From an uncultured Bacteroidales bacterium (GTDB lineage Bacteria; Bacteroidota; Bacteroidia; Bacteroidales; UBA932): 64,000 bases of DNA. Below are positions 1 to 7,919 of this stretch, one piece after another. A program made the translations under genes and the position numbers. The stretch spans positions 1 to 64,000 of the forward strand of contig ONDR01000006.1 of NCBI GenBank assembly GCA_900316675.1, given 5' to 3'. The stretch's first letter is position 1; every line of letters starts with the position of its first letter. The notes below the pieces were generated by a model, which worked only from the letters and a program-made list of their open reading frames with translations, made no database searches and was not told the DNA's origin.

Positions 1-52
1 CACCATCGCCGATGGTACTGCCCCACCAGGTGGGAGAGTAGGTAGCTGCCGT
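1..52 (+). rRNA. rrf: 5S ribosomal RNA, 3' end (5' part outside window)
   Basis: The first bases hold the conserved 3' part of bacterial 5S rRNA: a GCCGATGGTACTG block followed by GTGGGAGAGTAGGT and the closing strand GCTGCC. A strong intrinsic terminator follows within ten bases, as expected at the end of an rRNA operon. The 5' part, and presumably the 16S and 23S genes, lie to the left of the window. The exact 3' end is estimated to within a few bases. Confidence 0.9.
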
Positions 53-59
53 TCTTCGG

Positions 60-96
60 GACTCCGGTCGACACACGTCGATCGGAGTCTTTTTTT
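60..96 (+). terminator. Intrinsic terminator of the rRNA operon
   Basis: A GC-rich hairpin (GACTCCG and CGGAGTC outer arms, CGAC/GTCG inner arms, ACAC loop) is followed by seven T. It sits directly after the 5S 3' end, so it most likely ends rRNA operon transcription. Confidence 0.92.
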
Positions 97-120
97 ATGC
101 CCAGTTGGGTAGTCTCCCAC

Positions 121-175
121 GCCAAAGGGCAAAGTAGTTCGGAAACTCACGCTCCGAACCACATCACCCTTTGGC
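121..175. repeat. Nested inverted repeat between 5S rRNA and the GT2 gene
   Basis: A 9-bp perfect outer inverted repeat (GCCAAAGGG at 121-129, CCCTTTGGC at 167-175) encloses a 7-bp inner one (GTTCGGA at 137-143, TCCGAAC at 153-159). No T-run follows on either strand, so it is not a simple terminator. It may be a structured 3' UTR or a small dispersed palindrome. Function unknown. Confidence 0.6.
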
Positions 176-200
176 TACGCAAGGCCCCGGCGCCTCTGGG

Positions 201-232
201 AAAAGAAAAAAGACAGGCGTTAGAACCTGTCT
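201..232 (-). terminator. Terminator downstream of the GT2 gene
   Basis: On the minus strand an AGACAGG/CCTGTCT hairpin with an 8-base loop is followed by a T-rich run (201-210 on the + strand is AAAAGAAAAA). The hairpin loop overlaps the stop codon of the leftward glycosyltransferase gene. Confidence 0.85.
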
Positions 233-1182
233 TTTATATTGTATTGATTGCGATCTTGGGAAGTGCGGGAGATTAGTTCGCAGATGAAACCGGCAAGGAA
301 TAGCAACGTTCCCAGTAGGACGGCTAAGAGAGCCAGATAGAAAAGCGGCTGCTCTGTAACCGGACGGAAGGGAAGTCCGTTGGCCTGGTGAATAAGCTTG
401 GTCACTATAATCCATACGGTCATAATGAAACCGGCAAGGAACATCAGGATACCGGTGAAACCGAAGAAATGCATCGGCTTCTTGGCAAACTTGCTGGTAA
501 AGGACAAACTCATAAGGTCAAGGAAACCGTTAACAAAGCGGTTCATGCCGAATTTGCTCTTGCCATACTTGCGCTTCTCATGGTGGACAGGCTTTTCTGT
601 AATCTTGCCGAAACCTGCGTTCTTGGCCAGATAGGGGATATAACGGTGCATTTCACCGTATACCTCTATATTCTTAACCACTTCGTTGGCATAGACCTTA
701 AGACCGCAGTTCATATCATGAAGTTTGATGCCAGTGACACGCCTTGCCGTGGCGTTGTAAAGCTTTGACGGAAGATTCTTGGTAAAGGTATTGTCCTTGC
801 GATGCTTCTTCCAACCGGAAACAACATCGTAGCCGTCGTTCACAATCATGCGGTACATTTCCGGAATCTCTTCCGGAGCATCCTGCAGGTCTGCGTCAAG
901 AGTAGCCACAACGCGGCCTTGAGCCTGGGCAAAGCCGCAGTGAAGAGCTGCAGACTTGCCGTAATTGCGCCTGAAACGAATGCCATGAATGTTGGCATCC
1001 TCTTTTGCCAGTCCCTCAATTACGGACCAGGACTTGTCCGTGCTGCCATCGTCAACAAAGATAACCTCGTACGACCAGCTCTGGCCGGCCGCAACTGCAC
1101 GGATGCGAGAAACGAGCTCCGGCAGGGACTCCTCTTCGTTCAGAAGCGGAATGACAAAAGATATATCCTTAGAATAATCCAT
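220..1182 (-). CDS. GT2 family glycosyltransferase (DPM1/GtrB-like, membrane anchored)
   Basis: 320-aa family 2 glycosyltransferase. The N-terminal GT-A domain begins ISFVIPLLNEEESLPELV, with the nucleotide-binding FVDDGSTD near residue 45 and the metal-binding DADLQD near residue 97. Two C-terminal membrane helices (about 238-262 and 280-302) place it with the polyprenyl-phosphate glycosyltransferases of the dolichol-P-mannose/GtrB type, which load a sugar onto a lipid carrier at the inner face of the cytoplasmic membrane. The donor sugar cannot be told. It lies 5 bp downstream of the DUF4199 gene, so the two are probably co-transcribed, and a hairpin terminator overlaps its stop codon. Confidence 0.93.
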   Translation of the reverse strand: MDYSKDISFVIPLLNEEESLPELVSRIRAVAAGQSWSYEVIFVDDGSTDKSWSVIEGLAKEDANIHGIRFRRNYGKSAALHCGFAQAQGRVVATLDADLQDAPEEIPEMYRMIVNDGYDVVSGWKKHRKDNTFTKNLPSKLYNATARRVTGIKLHDMNCGLKVYANEVVKNIEVYGEMHRYIPYLAKNAGFGKITEKPVHHEKRKYGKSKFGMNRFVNGFLDLMSLSFTSKFAKKPMHFFGFTGILMFLAGFIMTVWIIVTKLIHQANGLPFRPVTEQPLFYLALLAVLLGTLLFLAGFICELISRTSQDRNQYNIKDRF

Positions 1183-1187
1183 ATAGA

Positions 1188-1787
1188 TTAAAATCTTTGT
1201 TCAAAGGGATTCTGGGTGCGTCCGGGAATGGATCTGGAAATGATAAGCGATGCGATTACACCTACAACCGCACACTTAAGGATTGTGAACAGAACCATCA
1301 TCACGGGCATAATGGAAATGACCTTGTTGCCAATATCCTCTATCTGATCTGCAGAAATGTTAGGATTCTGCTGCGCTACCATGCTGACAGCCTCCTGGAG
1401 CGATGCCGGATCCATCATCTTAATCTGGATGAGACCGTATGCAGCAACTATGAGGCTGGAGAGCAAAGAAGTGAAAATGCCGAACCTGAACGTATGGGAA
1501 GACGTTACTTGGCTGTATGAAGATGCAACCTTCTTGGTGAAAATAACCAGCAGCCAGCAGCAGATAGCGGTTTTAACTATAACGTAAAGGACAGAAATGA
1601 TTGATGATGCCAGGGCGGTCTTGACTGCTCCTGAAGAAAGAGCCGCAACATCTTTGACGTTAGGAGTCCAAAGCATCGGGAGCAATTCCAAAACAACTGT
1701 AATTATACCCAGGAGAGCGCCGAATTTCATAGACTCAGTCCAGATCAGTTTGCCCGTAACAGGGGTTTTCAACATTTCGTTTTCCAT
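1188..1787 (-). CDS. DUF4199 family membrane protein
   Basis: 199-aa protein with four hydrophobic helices (about residues 25-42, 58-82, 100-122 and 155-185) and a polar segment between helices 3 and 4. Length and layout fit the Bacteroidota family DUF4199, which commonly sits beside a family 2 glycosyltransferase as here. No biochemical function is established. A TATATTTG motif on the minus strand (1826-1819) gives a start site about 25-30 bp upstream of the ATG, diverging from the thrS promoter. Confidence 0.8.
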   Translation of the reverse strand: MENEMLKTPVTGKLIWTESMKFGALLGIITVVLELLPMLWTPNVKDVAALSSGAVKTALASSIISVLYVIVKTAICCWLLVIFTKKVASSYSQVTSSHTFRFGIFTSLLSSLIVAAYGLIQIKMMDPASLQEAVSMVAQQNPNISADQIEDIGNKVISIMPVMMVLFTILKCAVVGVIASLIISRSIPGRTQNPFEQRF

Positions 1788-1814
1788 ATAATAATCAATT
1801 TGTGTTGTTCTCTG

Positions 1815-1846
1815 TCTGCAAATATATGAAAAATTTCGTATCTTTG
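1815..1846 (+). promoter_or_regulatory. Promoter for the thrS operon, overlapping a divergent promoter
   Basis: TATCTTTG at 1839-1846 matches the Bacteroidota -7 element TAnnTTTG; a weak -33 (TCTG, 1815-1818) is 20 bases upstream. A second -7 element on the other strand (CAAATATA read on +, 1819-1826) serves the leftward DUF4199 gene, so the two promoters interlock. Confidence 0.7.
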
Positions 1847-1874
1847 TGGGCTAGACAACAATTGTGTGACAATT

Positions 1875-3806
1875 ATGATAAACATTACTTTTCCTAACGG
1901 CGACGTTAAAGCCTACGAAAGCGGAGTTTCCGCATACGAGATTGCCCAGAGCATCAGCCCCCGCCTGGCAGCAGAAGTACTTGCTGCAAAGGTGAACGAT
2001 ACAGTTTATGACCTTACCAGGCCTATAACTACAGATGCTACCGTGCAGCTCCTCAAGTGGGAAGATGAAGATGCCAAGAGAGTATTCTGGCACTCGTCGT
2101 CACACCTGATGGCAGAGGCTCTGGAGGCCCTGTATCCCGGTATCAAGTTTGGTATCGGCCCTGCAGTAGAGAACGGTTTCTATTATGACGTTGACTTCAA
2201 CGGTCAGACCTTCACTGACGCAGACCTCGCTAAGGTAGAAAAGAAAATGTTGGACCTTGCCCGCCAGAAACAGGAATTCAAGAGAATCGATGTTTCAAAG
2301 GCAGAGGCCATGAAGCACTTTCAGGAGAAGGGCGACCCTTACAAGTGCGAGCTTATCAGCGAGCTTGAGGACGGTACCATCACTTATTACGAGAACGGTG
2401 CCTTCACTGACCTGTGCCGCGGACCTCACCTTATGAATACTGATGTTATCAAGGCCGTTAAGCTCACCGCTATCGCAGGTGCATACTGGCGCGGCGACGA
2501 AAAACGTCAGCAGCTTACCCGTATCTACGGTATCACCTTCCCTAAGAAGAGCATGCTGGATGAATATCTGGTTCTGCTGGAAGAGGCTAAGAAGCGCGAT
2601 CACCGCAAGCTGGGCAAGGAAATGGAGCTCTTTATGTTCTCCCAGAGGGTAGGACTCGGACTTCCTCTCTGGCTGCCCCGTGGTGCCGTTATGCGTCAGC
2701 AACTGGAGAACTTCCTTCGCAGGAAGCTGGACGAATACGGCTATCTTCCCGTTGTCACACCTCACATCGGAAGCAAGCAGCTTTATGTAACTTCCGGTCA
2801 CTATGCAAAATACGGCAAGGATTCATTCCAGCCCATCCATACACCCCAGGAAGGTGAGGAATACATGCTCAAACCGATGAACTGCCCTCACCACTGCGAG
2901 ATTTTCCGTTCAGCCCCCAGGTCTTATAAGGACCTCCCTCTGAGGTTTGCAGAGTTCGGTACCGTTTACCGTTACGAGCAGAGCGGAGAGCTTCACGGAC
3001 TTACCCGCGTACGCTGCTTCACCCAGGACGATGCCCATATGTTCGTTCGTCCGGAGCAGCTCAAAGAGGAATTCAAGAAGGTTATTGACCTTATCATGTA
3101 CGTATTCGGCGTATTCAAATTCAACAACTTCACCGCACAGATTTCCCTTCGCGACAAAGTAAACCGTGACAAGTACATCGGCAGCGAAGAGAACTGGGAC
3201 CGCGCAGAGCAGGCTATCATCGAATCCGCAGCAGAGAAAGGCCTTCCTACCGTTACAGAATACGGAGAGGCAGCTTTCTACGGCCCTAAACTTGACTTCA
3301 TGGTTAAGGATGCCCTTGGCAGAAAGTGGCAGCTTGGTACTATCCAGGTAGACTACAACCTGCCGGAGCGCTTCCAGCTTGAATATACAGACGCCGACGG
3401 CAGCAAGAAACGTCCGGTTATGATTCACCGTGCCCCGTTCGGTTCAATCGAAAGATTTACCGCTGTGTTGCTTGAGCACACCGCCGGTCATCTGCCTCTG
3501 TGGCTCGCTCCGGATCAGGTTAAAGTATTGCCTGTCAGCGAAAAATACGCAGATTATGCAAAAAAAGTTTGTGAATTGCTAAATAATTCCGATATTCGCA
3601 GTTCTGTGGATGATCGTAACGAGACTCTTGGTAAGAGAATTCGTGAGATTTCCCTCCTCAGGGTGCCTGTATTGGCCATTGTCGGTGAAAAAGAAGTCAC
3701 CGAGGGCACAGTATCGGTACGCCGTGAAGGTGTAGATCAGGGCTCGATGTCCATAGAGGAGTTCAAGTCATGGCTTAAGAATGCCATGAAAGAGGAACTC
3801 TCATAG
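1875..3806 (+). CDS. thrS: Threonine--tRNA ligase
   Basis: Full-length class II aminoacyl-tRNA synthetase, 643 aa from ATG 1875, charging tRNA-Thr. Domains in order are TGS (1-60, starts [11 protein letters not shown]), the editing domain with [11 protein letters not shown] near residue 72, the catalytic core (about 240-530) with the zinc-site segment [10 protein letters not shown] and class II motif 2 ([15 protein letters not shown]), and an anticodon-binding domain (about 540-643). An in-frame GTG at 1866 would also be open, but it lies close to the predicted transcription start and the family N-terminus fits the ATG. First gene of a thrS-infC-rpmI-rplT cluster, a classic bacterial order. 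Confidence 0.97.
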   Translation: MINITFPNGDVKAYESGVSAYEIAQSISPRLAAEVLAAKVNDTVYDLTRPITTDATVQLLKWEDEDAKRVFWHSSSHLMAEALEALYPGIKFGIGPAVENGFYYDVDFNGQTFTDADLAKVEKKMLDLARQKQEFKRIDVSKAEAMKHFQEKGDPYKCELISELEDGTITYYENGAFTDLCRGPHLMNTDVIKAVKLTAIAGAYWRGDEKRQQLTRIYGITFPKKSMLDEYLVLLEEAKKRDHRKLGKEMELFMFSQRVGLGLPLWLPRGAVMRQQLENFLRRKLDEYGYLPVVTPHIGSKQLYVTSGHYAKYGKDSFQPIHTPQEGEEYMLKPMNCPHHCEIFRSAPRSYKDLPLRFAEFGTVYRYEQSGELHGLTRVRCFTQDDAHMFVRPEQLKEEFKKVIDLIMYVFGVFKFNNFTAQISLRDKVNRDKYIGSEENWDRAEQAIIESAAEKGLPTVTEYGEAAFYGPKLDFMVKDALGRKWQLGTIQVDYNLPERFQLEYTDADGSKKRPVMIHRAPFGSIERFTAVLLEHTAGHLPLWLAPDQVKVLPVSEKYADYAKKVCELLNNSDIRSSVDDRNETLGKRIREISLLRVPVLAIVGEKEVTEGTVSVRREGVDQGSMSIEEFKSWLKNAMKEELS

Positions 3807-3823
3807 TATTAACATTTATTTTT

Positions 3824-3840
3824 AGGAGGATTAGTTTATC
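3824..3840 (+). promoter_or_regulatory. Strong Shine-Dalgarno and AUC start codon of infC
   Basis: AGGAGG at 3824-3829 is followed after 8 bases by ATC (3838-3840), which is in frame with the rest of infC (76 codons before the first internal ATG, no stop between). No ATG or GTG start is available in frame between the thrS stop and this site. Bacterial infC genes are known for rare AUU/AUC/AUA starts used in IF3 autocontrol. Confidence 0.85.
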
Positions 3841-4461
3841 GCAACACCTTTTAAACCCAACGGTGCTTTCAAGCCCAACGGCCCCAGACCTGCAGGATCC
3901 GGGCCGCGTCCCCAGTTTCCTAACGGCAGGCAGCCTAAGGAAAAGGGAGAAAATGAGCTCTATATCAATGAGGAAATCACTGCACAGCAGGTTCGACTCG
4001 TTGGAGACAATATAGAGAATCAGGGCATTTACCCCATCGCCGCAGCCCTTAAACTGGCCCAGGAGATGGAACTTGACCTGGTAGAAATCACTGCCAAGTC
4101 AGATCCTCCCGTATGCAAGATACTCGACTACCAGAAGTATCTGTATCAGCAGAAGAAGAAGGCCAAGGAAATGAAGGCCAACTCTTCCAAGATTGTGATT
4201 AAGGAGATCCGCTTCGGTCCCAATACGGACGAGCATGACTTCCAGTTCAAACTGAAACATGCGCAGGGTTTCCTGCAGGAAGGCTCAAAGGTTAAGGCCT
4301 CAGTCTTCTTCAGGGGACGTTCAATCCAGTTCGCAGACCAGGGAGAAAAACTCCTCCTCCGTTTTGCAGTAGAGCTGGAGGCCTTCGGAAGGGCAGAAGG
4401 AATGCCCAAGCTTGAAGGAAAGCGCATGATCATGATGCTGGCTCCTGTAAAGAAAAAGTAA
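3838..4461 (+). CDS. infC: Translation initiation factor IF-3 (AUC start)
   Basis: 207-aa IF3 when read from the ATC at 3838. The N-terminal domain contains ELYINEEITAQQVRLVGDN, the linker is lysine-rich (YQQKKKAKEMKA), and the C-terminal domain includes IKEIRFGP, the HDFQFKLKHAQGFL helix and a GKRMIMMLAP end. It binds the 30S subunit and checks the start codon and initiator tRNA. Starting at the first ATG (4066) would delete the whole N-terminal domain, so that start is wrong. A low-complexity extension with FKPNG-type repeats and many Pro/Gly residues precedes the N domain. The non-AUG start suggests IF3 represses its own translation. Confidence 0.93.
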   Translation: MATPFKPNGAFKPNGPRPAGSGPRPQFPNGRQPKEKGENELYINEEITAQQVRLVGDNIENQGIYPIAAALKLAQEMELDLVEITAKSDPPVCKILDYQKYLYQQKKKAKEMKANSSKIVIKEIRFGPNTDEHDFQFKLKHAQGFLQEGSKVKASVFFRGRSIQFADQGEKLLLRFAVELEAFGRAEGMPKLEGKRMIMMLAPVKKK

Positions 4462-4513
4462 AAAGTCCCCGTGACGGGGTAATGTATATTATTAACTATT
4501 AATTTTTTAGACG

Positions 4514-4708
4514 ATGCCAAAGCTTAAGACCAACTCCGGTGCCAAAAAGCGCTTTACGCTTACCGGAACGGGCAAGATCAAGAGAAGACACGCTTATCAC
4601 AGCCACATTCTCACCAAGAAGACAAAGAAGCAGAAAAGGAATCTTGACCACTTCGCTATCCTTGCACAGGTAGACGAAAAGAGAGTTAAAGAACTTCTTG
4701 TCCTCTAA
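4514..4708 (+). CDS. rpmI: 50S ribosomal protein bL35
   Basis: 64-aa, very basic protein beginning [14 protein letters not shown], with [16 protein letters not shown] typical of bL35. It lies between infC and rplT as in most bacteria. A small CCCCG/CGGGG hairpin at 4467-4479 sits in the short infC-rpmI gap. Confidence 0.97.
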   Translation: MPKLKTNSGAKKRFTLTGTGKIKRRHAYHSHILTKKTKKQKRNLDHFAILAQVDEKRVKELLVL

Positions 4709-4740
4709 TTAAAAATTAATTATTATTTGTTTAACACCGC

Positions 4741-4780
4741 AAACAGTCGTAAAGTACCAGTTTTAGAATGGTCACTGTTT
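4741..4780 (+). promoter_or_regulatory. Hairpin in the rpmI-rplT spacer, possible L20 control site
   Basis: In the 90-base gap before rplT, AAACAGT (4741-4747) pairs with ACTGTTT (4774-4780), and ACCA (4756-4759) with TGGT (4769-4772) inside it. The hairpin ends 18 bases before the rplT ATG, just upstream of an AGGAAAAAG stretch. In Bacillus and E. coli this operon is controlled by L20 binding structured mRNA; whether that applies here is inference. Confidence 0.45.
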
Positions 4781-4798
4781 CAGGAAAAAGATTAAATT

Positions 4799-5143
4799 AT
4801 GCCAAGATCAGTCAATTCAGTTGCCTCTAGGGCACGCCGCAAGAAGATTCTTAAGAGAACCCGCGGTAATTTCCTTTCCAGGAAGAACGTTTGGACGGTA
4901 GCAAAGAACACCTACGAGAAAGGTCTCACCTATGCTTACCGTGACCGTAAAGCAAAGAAGCGCGAATTCCGTGCTCTTTGGATACAGAGAATCAACGCAG
5001 CCGCACGTCAGTACGGAATGTCTTATTCTCAGTTCATGGGCAAACTCTCAAAGCAGAATGTCGGACTCAACCGCAAGGTTCTCGCAGACCTCGCTATGAA
5101 TAACCCTCAGGCATTCGAGGCTATTATCAACTCTGTAAAATAA
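4799..5143 (+). CDS. rplT: 50S ribosomal protein bL20
   Basis: 114-aa bL20 with the usual basic N-terminal extension ([20 protein letters not shown]) and the conserved [21 protein letters not shown] core. It is an early 23S rRNA assembly protein and, in several bacteria, the autoregulator of its own operon. The 90-base upstream spacer, longer than other gaps here, holds a hairpin. Confidence 0.97.
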   Translation: MPRSVNSVASRARRKKILKRTRGNFLSRKNVWTVAKNTYEKGLTYAYRDRKAKKREFRALWIQRINAAARQYGMSYSQFMGKLSKQNVGLNRKVLADLAMNNPQAFEAIINSVK

Positions 5144-5170
5144 GTTTGACTGTAGCATAAGGCTTAGACA

Positions 5171-6511
5171 ATGAGTTTCAAGGAGATATACCATAACAAG
5201 TGGGTGCGCACAGGATTCTGGTGCCTCCTGTACCTGTTAATGGTTATCTGGGTAGGAAACTACTGGTGGCTGCTCGGCCTTGGAGTAATCTTCGACAACA
5301 ACATCACCCACAAAGTAAAGTGGACGTTCTGGAAGAAGACTTACAAAGAGGGAGAGAAAAAGGACTGGAAATGGGAATGGCTTGACGCCATAGTCTTTGC
5401 GGTAATCTTTGTCACCTTCCTGCAGATATTTTTCCTCAGAGCTTTTGTCATTCCTTCATCTTCAATGGAAGGAACCCTGCTTGCAGGTGATCACGTCTTT
5501 GTCAGCAATCTGACCTACGGCCCCAGGATGCCTCAGACTCCGCTCACGATACCGTTTACACACAACGTTATCTTTGGCAAAGAGTCATACTCCACCCTCA
5601 TTCAGGCTAAGTACAAGAGGCTCAAGGGACTTCGCAAGGTAAGAGAAGGAGACATAGTAGTGTTCAACTTCCCCAACGGAGACACTGTCCTTACCAAGGA
5701 TCCGGCAGCGGACTATTACGCTCTCTGCCGTCAGCACGGAAAGGAGTACACAATATCAAACTTCGGCCCCATCAAGGTCCGTCCTGCAGATAAAACAGAC
5801 CATTACGTAAAAAGATGCGTAGCCCTTCCCGGCGACACTCTTTCTATAGTTAACGGACAAGTTTACATCAATTCGCAGGCACAGCAGGTTTGGGAAGGCG
5901 TACAGACATCGTACAGGGTAGTGACCAACGGTAAAGAGATCAACAACAAGACTCTTTCCAAACTTGGTCTTCAGACAATGCCCATGTTCGACAGGATGCT
6001 CCCTGGTTACAGAAGCATCGACCTTAACGCCAAAGCCGTTGAGATACTGAAGGAAAACGCAGCCGTAGTAAGCCTCACTCCCATTGTGGATGTTTACCCC
6101 CCGGATTTTCCGGATTCACACAAGACCATCTTCCCCTTCGATTCCTCTTTCGAGTGGACAAGGGATAACTTCGGTCCCCTTTGGATTCCTGAAGCCGGTG
6201 CGACGGTAGAGCTTACAAAAGAGAATCTGCCTCTGTATGAGCGCATTATCCGCGACTACGAGCATCATTCTCTTAGTGTGACAGAAGAAGGAATACTCAT
6301 TGACGGAGCAATTGCTACAAGCTACACATTTTTACAGGATTATTACTTTATGATGGGCGACAATCGGCACAATTCGCTCGATTCAAGATACTGGGGTTTT
6401 GTACCTGAAGACCATATAGTAGGAAGGCCGCTGTTCGTATGGCTGTCAACCGATCCTACAAAGGGTTTCCCTGGAAATATCAGGTGGAACAGGTTCTTCA
6501 AAATTCTTTAG
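5171..6511 (+). CDS. lepB: Signal peptidase I, long Bacteroidota form
   Basis: 446-aa membrane-bound signal peptidase I, which removes signal peptides from exported proteins on the periplasmic face. Hydrophobic segments lie at about 13-42 and 72-90. Box [15 protein letters not shown] carries the nucleophile Ser98 and [11 protein letters not shown] carries the general base Lys214; the last box [16 protein letters not shown] is intact. It is far longer than the E. coli enzyme because about 150 residues are inserted between Lys214 and the last box, as seen in many Bacteroidota. It starts 27 bp after rplT. Confidence 0.95.
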   Translation: MSFKEIYHNKWVRTGFWCLLYLLMVIWVGNYWWLLGLGVIFDNNITHKVKWTFWKKTYKEGEKKDWKWEWLDAIVFAVIFVTFLQIFFLRAFVIPSSSMEGTLLAGDHVFVSNLTYGPRMPQTPLTIPFTHNVIFGKESYSTLIQAKYKRLKGLRKVREGDIVVFNFPNGDTVLTKDPAADYYALCRQHGKEYTISNFGPIKVRPADKTDHYVKRCVALPGDTLSIVNGQVYINSQAQQVWEGVQTSYRVVTNGKEINNKTLSKLGLQTMPMFDRMLPGYRSIDLNAKAVEILKENAAVVSLTPIVDVYPPDFPDSHKTIFPFDSSFEWTRDNFGPLWIPEAGATVELTKENLPLYERIIRDYEHHSLSVTEEGILIDGAIATSYTFLQDYYFMMGDNRHNSLDSRYWGFVPEDHIVGRPLFVWLSTDPTKGFPGNIRWNRFFKIL

Positions 6512-6515
6512 TTTT

Positions 6516-6547
6516 CTTGCAATTACGAGATTTTTAACCGAAATTTG
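6516..6547 (+). promoter_or_regulatory. Promoter of the rpmB-rpmG-bL38 operon
   Basis: CTTG (6516-6519), 20 bases, then GAAATTTG (6540-6547), one mismatch from the TAnnTTTG -7 element. Transcription would start near 6552, leaving a leader of about 40 bases before rpmB. Confidence 0.6.
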
Positions 6548-6590
6548 CAGCCCGCAGTTTAAATAGAAAAATAATAAAAAGTACAATAAT

Positions 6591-6836
6591 ATGGCAAAGG
6601 TTTGCGAAATCACCGGCCGCAGGAGAATGAAGGGTAACAATGTAGCCCACTCCAAGCTGCGCACCAAACGTGACTTCTCCCTGAATCTCCGTACCAAGAA
6701 GTTCTGGTCAGAGGAGGAGCAGAGATTCATCACCCTCAAAGTTTCCTGCAAAGGAATGAGGACTATTGCAAAGAACGGTCTTGAGGCTACTGTTAAGAAG
6801 GCTCAGGAGAAAGGATATCTTAATAACCTTGTTTAA
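6591..6836 (+). CDS. rpmB: 50S ribosomal protein bL28
   Basis: 81-aa bL28, beginning [21 protein letters not shown] with the conserved [15 protein letters not shown] stretch. First gene of a compact three-gene ribosomal protein operon (11-bp gap to rpmG). Confidence 0.97.
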   Translation: MAKVCEITGRRRMKGNNVAHSKLRTKRDFSLNLRTKKFWSEEEQRFITLKVSCKGMRTIAKNGLEATVKKAQEKGYLNNLV

Positions 6837-6847
6837 TTTTTACGATT

Positions 6848-7036
6848 ATGGCAAAGAAAGCTAAAGGAAACAGGGTGCAGGTCATCCTTGAGTGCACCGA
6901 GCAGAAAGAAAGTGGTGTTCCCGGAATGTCCAGGTATATTACCACTAAGAACAAAAAGAACACACCGGAGCGTCTTGAGCGTAAGAAATACAATCCTTTC
7001 CTCAAGAAGGTAACTCTTCACCGTGAGATTAAGTAA
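6848..7036 (+). CDS. rpmG: 50S ribosomal protein bL33
   Basis: 62-aa bL33 with [19 protein letters not shown] and [20 protein letters not shown]. It has a single Cys at the family zinc-site region (LECTEQ) and no CxxC pairs, so it is the zinc-independent (C-) form. Confidence 0.96.
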   Translation: MAKKAKGNRVQVILECTEQKESGVPGMSRYITTKNKKNTPERLERKKYNPFLKKVTLHREIK

Positions 7037-7041
7037 TTTAT

Positions 7042-7047
7042 AGGAGG
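7042..7047 (+). promoter_or_regulatory. Strong Shine-Dalgarno before the bL38 gene
   Basis: AGGAGG lies 9 bases before the ATG at 7057. Full Shine-Dalgarno motifs are rare in Bacteroidota, whose ribosomes sequester the anti-SD, so this is a notable exception alongside infC (3824) and dnaK (49528). Confidence 0.7.
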
Positions 7048-7056
7048 ATATAATAT

Positions 7057-7215
7057 ATGGCAAAGAAAGCAGTTGCAACATTCGCAGCAAAGGCCGGCTC
7101 CAAGAGCATGGTTAAGTGCATCCGTATGGACAAATCCCCCAAGACCGGTGCTTATGTTTTCACAGAGCAGCTCATCGAGTCCGGTAAGGAAAAAGAATTC
7201 TTCGCAAAGAAGTAA
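7057..7215 (+). CDS. DUF4295 family ribosomal protein (bL38)
   Basis: 52-aa basic protein, MAKKAVATFAAKAGSKSMVK at the N-terminus and ESGKEKEFFAKK at the end. It is the Bacteroidota-specific DUF4295 protein that follows rpmB-rpmG. From memory, structures of Flavobacterium ribosomes assign this family as the phylum-specific large-subunit protein bL38; that assignment was not checked here. It has its own AGGAGG and is followed by the operon terminator. Confidence 0.9.
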   Translation: MAKKAVATFAAKAGSKSMVKCIRMDKSPKTGAYVFTEQLIESGKEKEFFAKK

Positions 7216-7237
7216 TTTTTTAACTGAGATACATCGT

Positions 7238-7272
7238 GGGACGGCAGCCAATTTGGTTGCCGTCCCTTTTTT
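7238..7272 (+). terminator. Terminator of the rpmB operon
   Basis: GGGACGGCA pairs with TGCCGTCCC (9 bp, extended by CCA/TGG) and is followed by six T. It separates the ribosomal operon from the lipoprotein operon. Confidence 0.95.
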
Positions 7273-7289
7273 ATCTTCTGATATTTGAA

Positions 7290-7297
7290 TATATTTG
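7290..7297 (+). promoter_or_regulatory. -7 promoter element of the lipoprotein/phosphonate operon
   Basis: TATATTTG fits TAnnTTTG, though no clear -33 TTTG lies at the right distance. The start site would fall about 7301-7303, at or next to the ATG (7302), suggesting a leaderless or nearly leaderless mRNA. Confidence 0.55.
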
Positions 7298-7301
7298 CAA
7301 T

Positions 7302-7916
7302 ATGAAAAAGGTGTTCTCAGTTTTTCTGGCAGCCATCGTCTGCCTTTTTGCCGCATCGTCATGTACCGACGATGCCTACGATCTTAATAAAGATATCGAC
7401 AAGACAATAGAGTTAAAGAATTTCTCTTTCCGGCTTAACGAAACATATAACTTCGGCATTCAGGAGATCCTGCTGTCAGAGTATCCCGTAGAGGCCTTGG
7501 TGATTATTATTTCCGATATTTCTGTCACCCTGAAAAACGGCCTGCTGGGGGACTTTAAGGTTACGGGCATTGCCAAAGACCTTACCACTGACTACCTGTT
7601 CAGCCATGGAGTTGTTACGGCAACGGTAATAAATAATCTGCCGCAGGCAGTATCGCCGCAGGCGGTGGCAATCGACAGCAAGGGCAATACAATTGAAAGT
7701 ATAACGGCCGTTTGCTCGCCGAACAGCATCCCCACAGGGGAATCTACAATAACCGTGGACGTCAAAAGTGCCGGTAACATGAACTTCGACGGAGTCCGTT
7801 TCACCATTAACATGGGCACGGAGACCCAAAAAGTCAAGTTCAACAAGAAACAGGATATAACAATTAAGGACTTTGTGATTTCGTTCCCGGACGGAATCGC
7901 CAAAAAGGGGAAGTAG
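7302..7916 (+). CDS. Lipoprotein of unknown function
   Basis: 204-aa protein with a lipoprotein signal peptide (MKKVFSVFLAAIVCLFAASSC, acylated Cys21). The rest is beta-rich and soluble, with short hydrophobic/polar alternations such as STITVDVKSAGNM. No named domain recognised. It is 3 bp from the DUF5723 gene, so the two probably act together at the outer membrane. The ATG at 7302 is chosen because an upstream in-frame GTG (7236) lies inside the preceding terminator. Confidence 0.8.
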   Translation: MKKVFSVFLAAIVCLFAASSCTDDAYDLNKDIDKTIELKNFSFRLNETYNFGIQEILLSEYPVEALVIIISDISVTLKNGLLGDFKVTGIAKDLTTDYLFSHGVVTATVINNLPQAVSPQAVAIDSKGNTIESITAVCSPNSIPTGESTITVDVKSAGNMNFDGVRFTINMGTETQKVKFNKKQDITIKDFVISFPDGIAKKGK

Positions 7917-7919
7917 GCC

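Noticed and set aside
1866..1874. GTG start for thrS
   Set aside because: It is close to the predicted transcription start, and the ATG at 1875 gives the family N-terminus.
3838..3900. FKPNG-type repeats at the IF3 N-terminus as a separate gene
   Set aside because: They are in frame with infC and directly follow its ribosome site.
4066..4068. First ATG as infC start
   Set aside because: It would remove the IF3 N-terminal domain, which is open and conserved upstream to the ATC at 3838.
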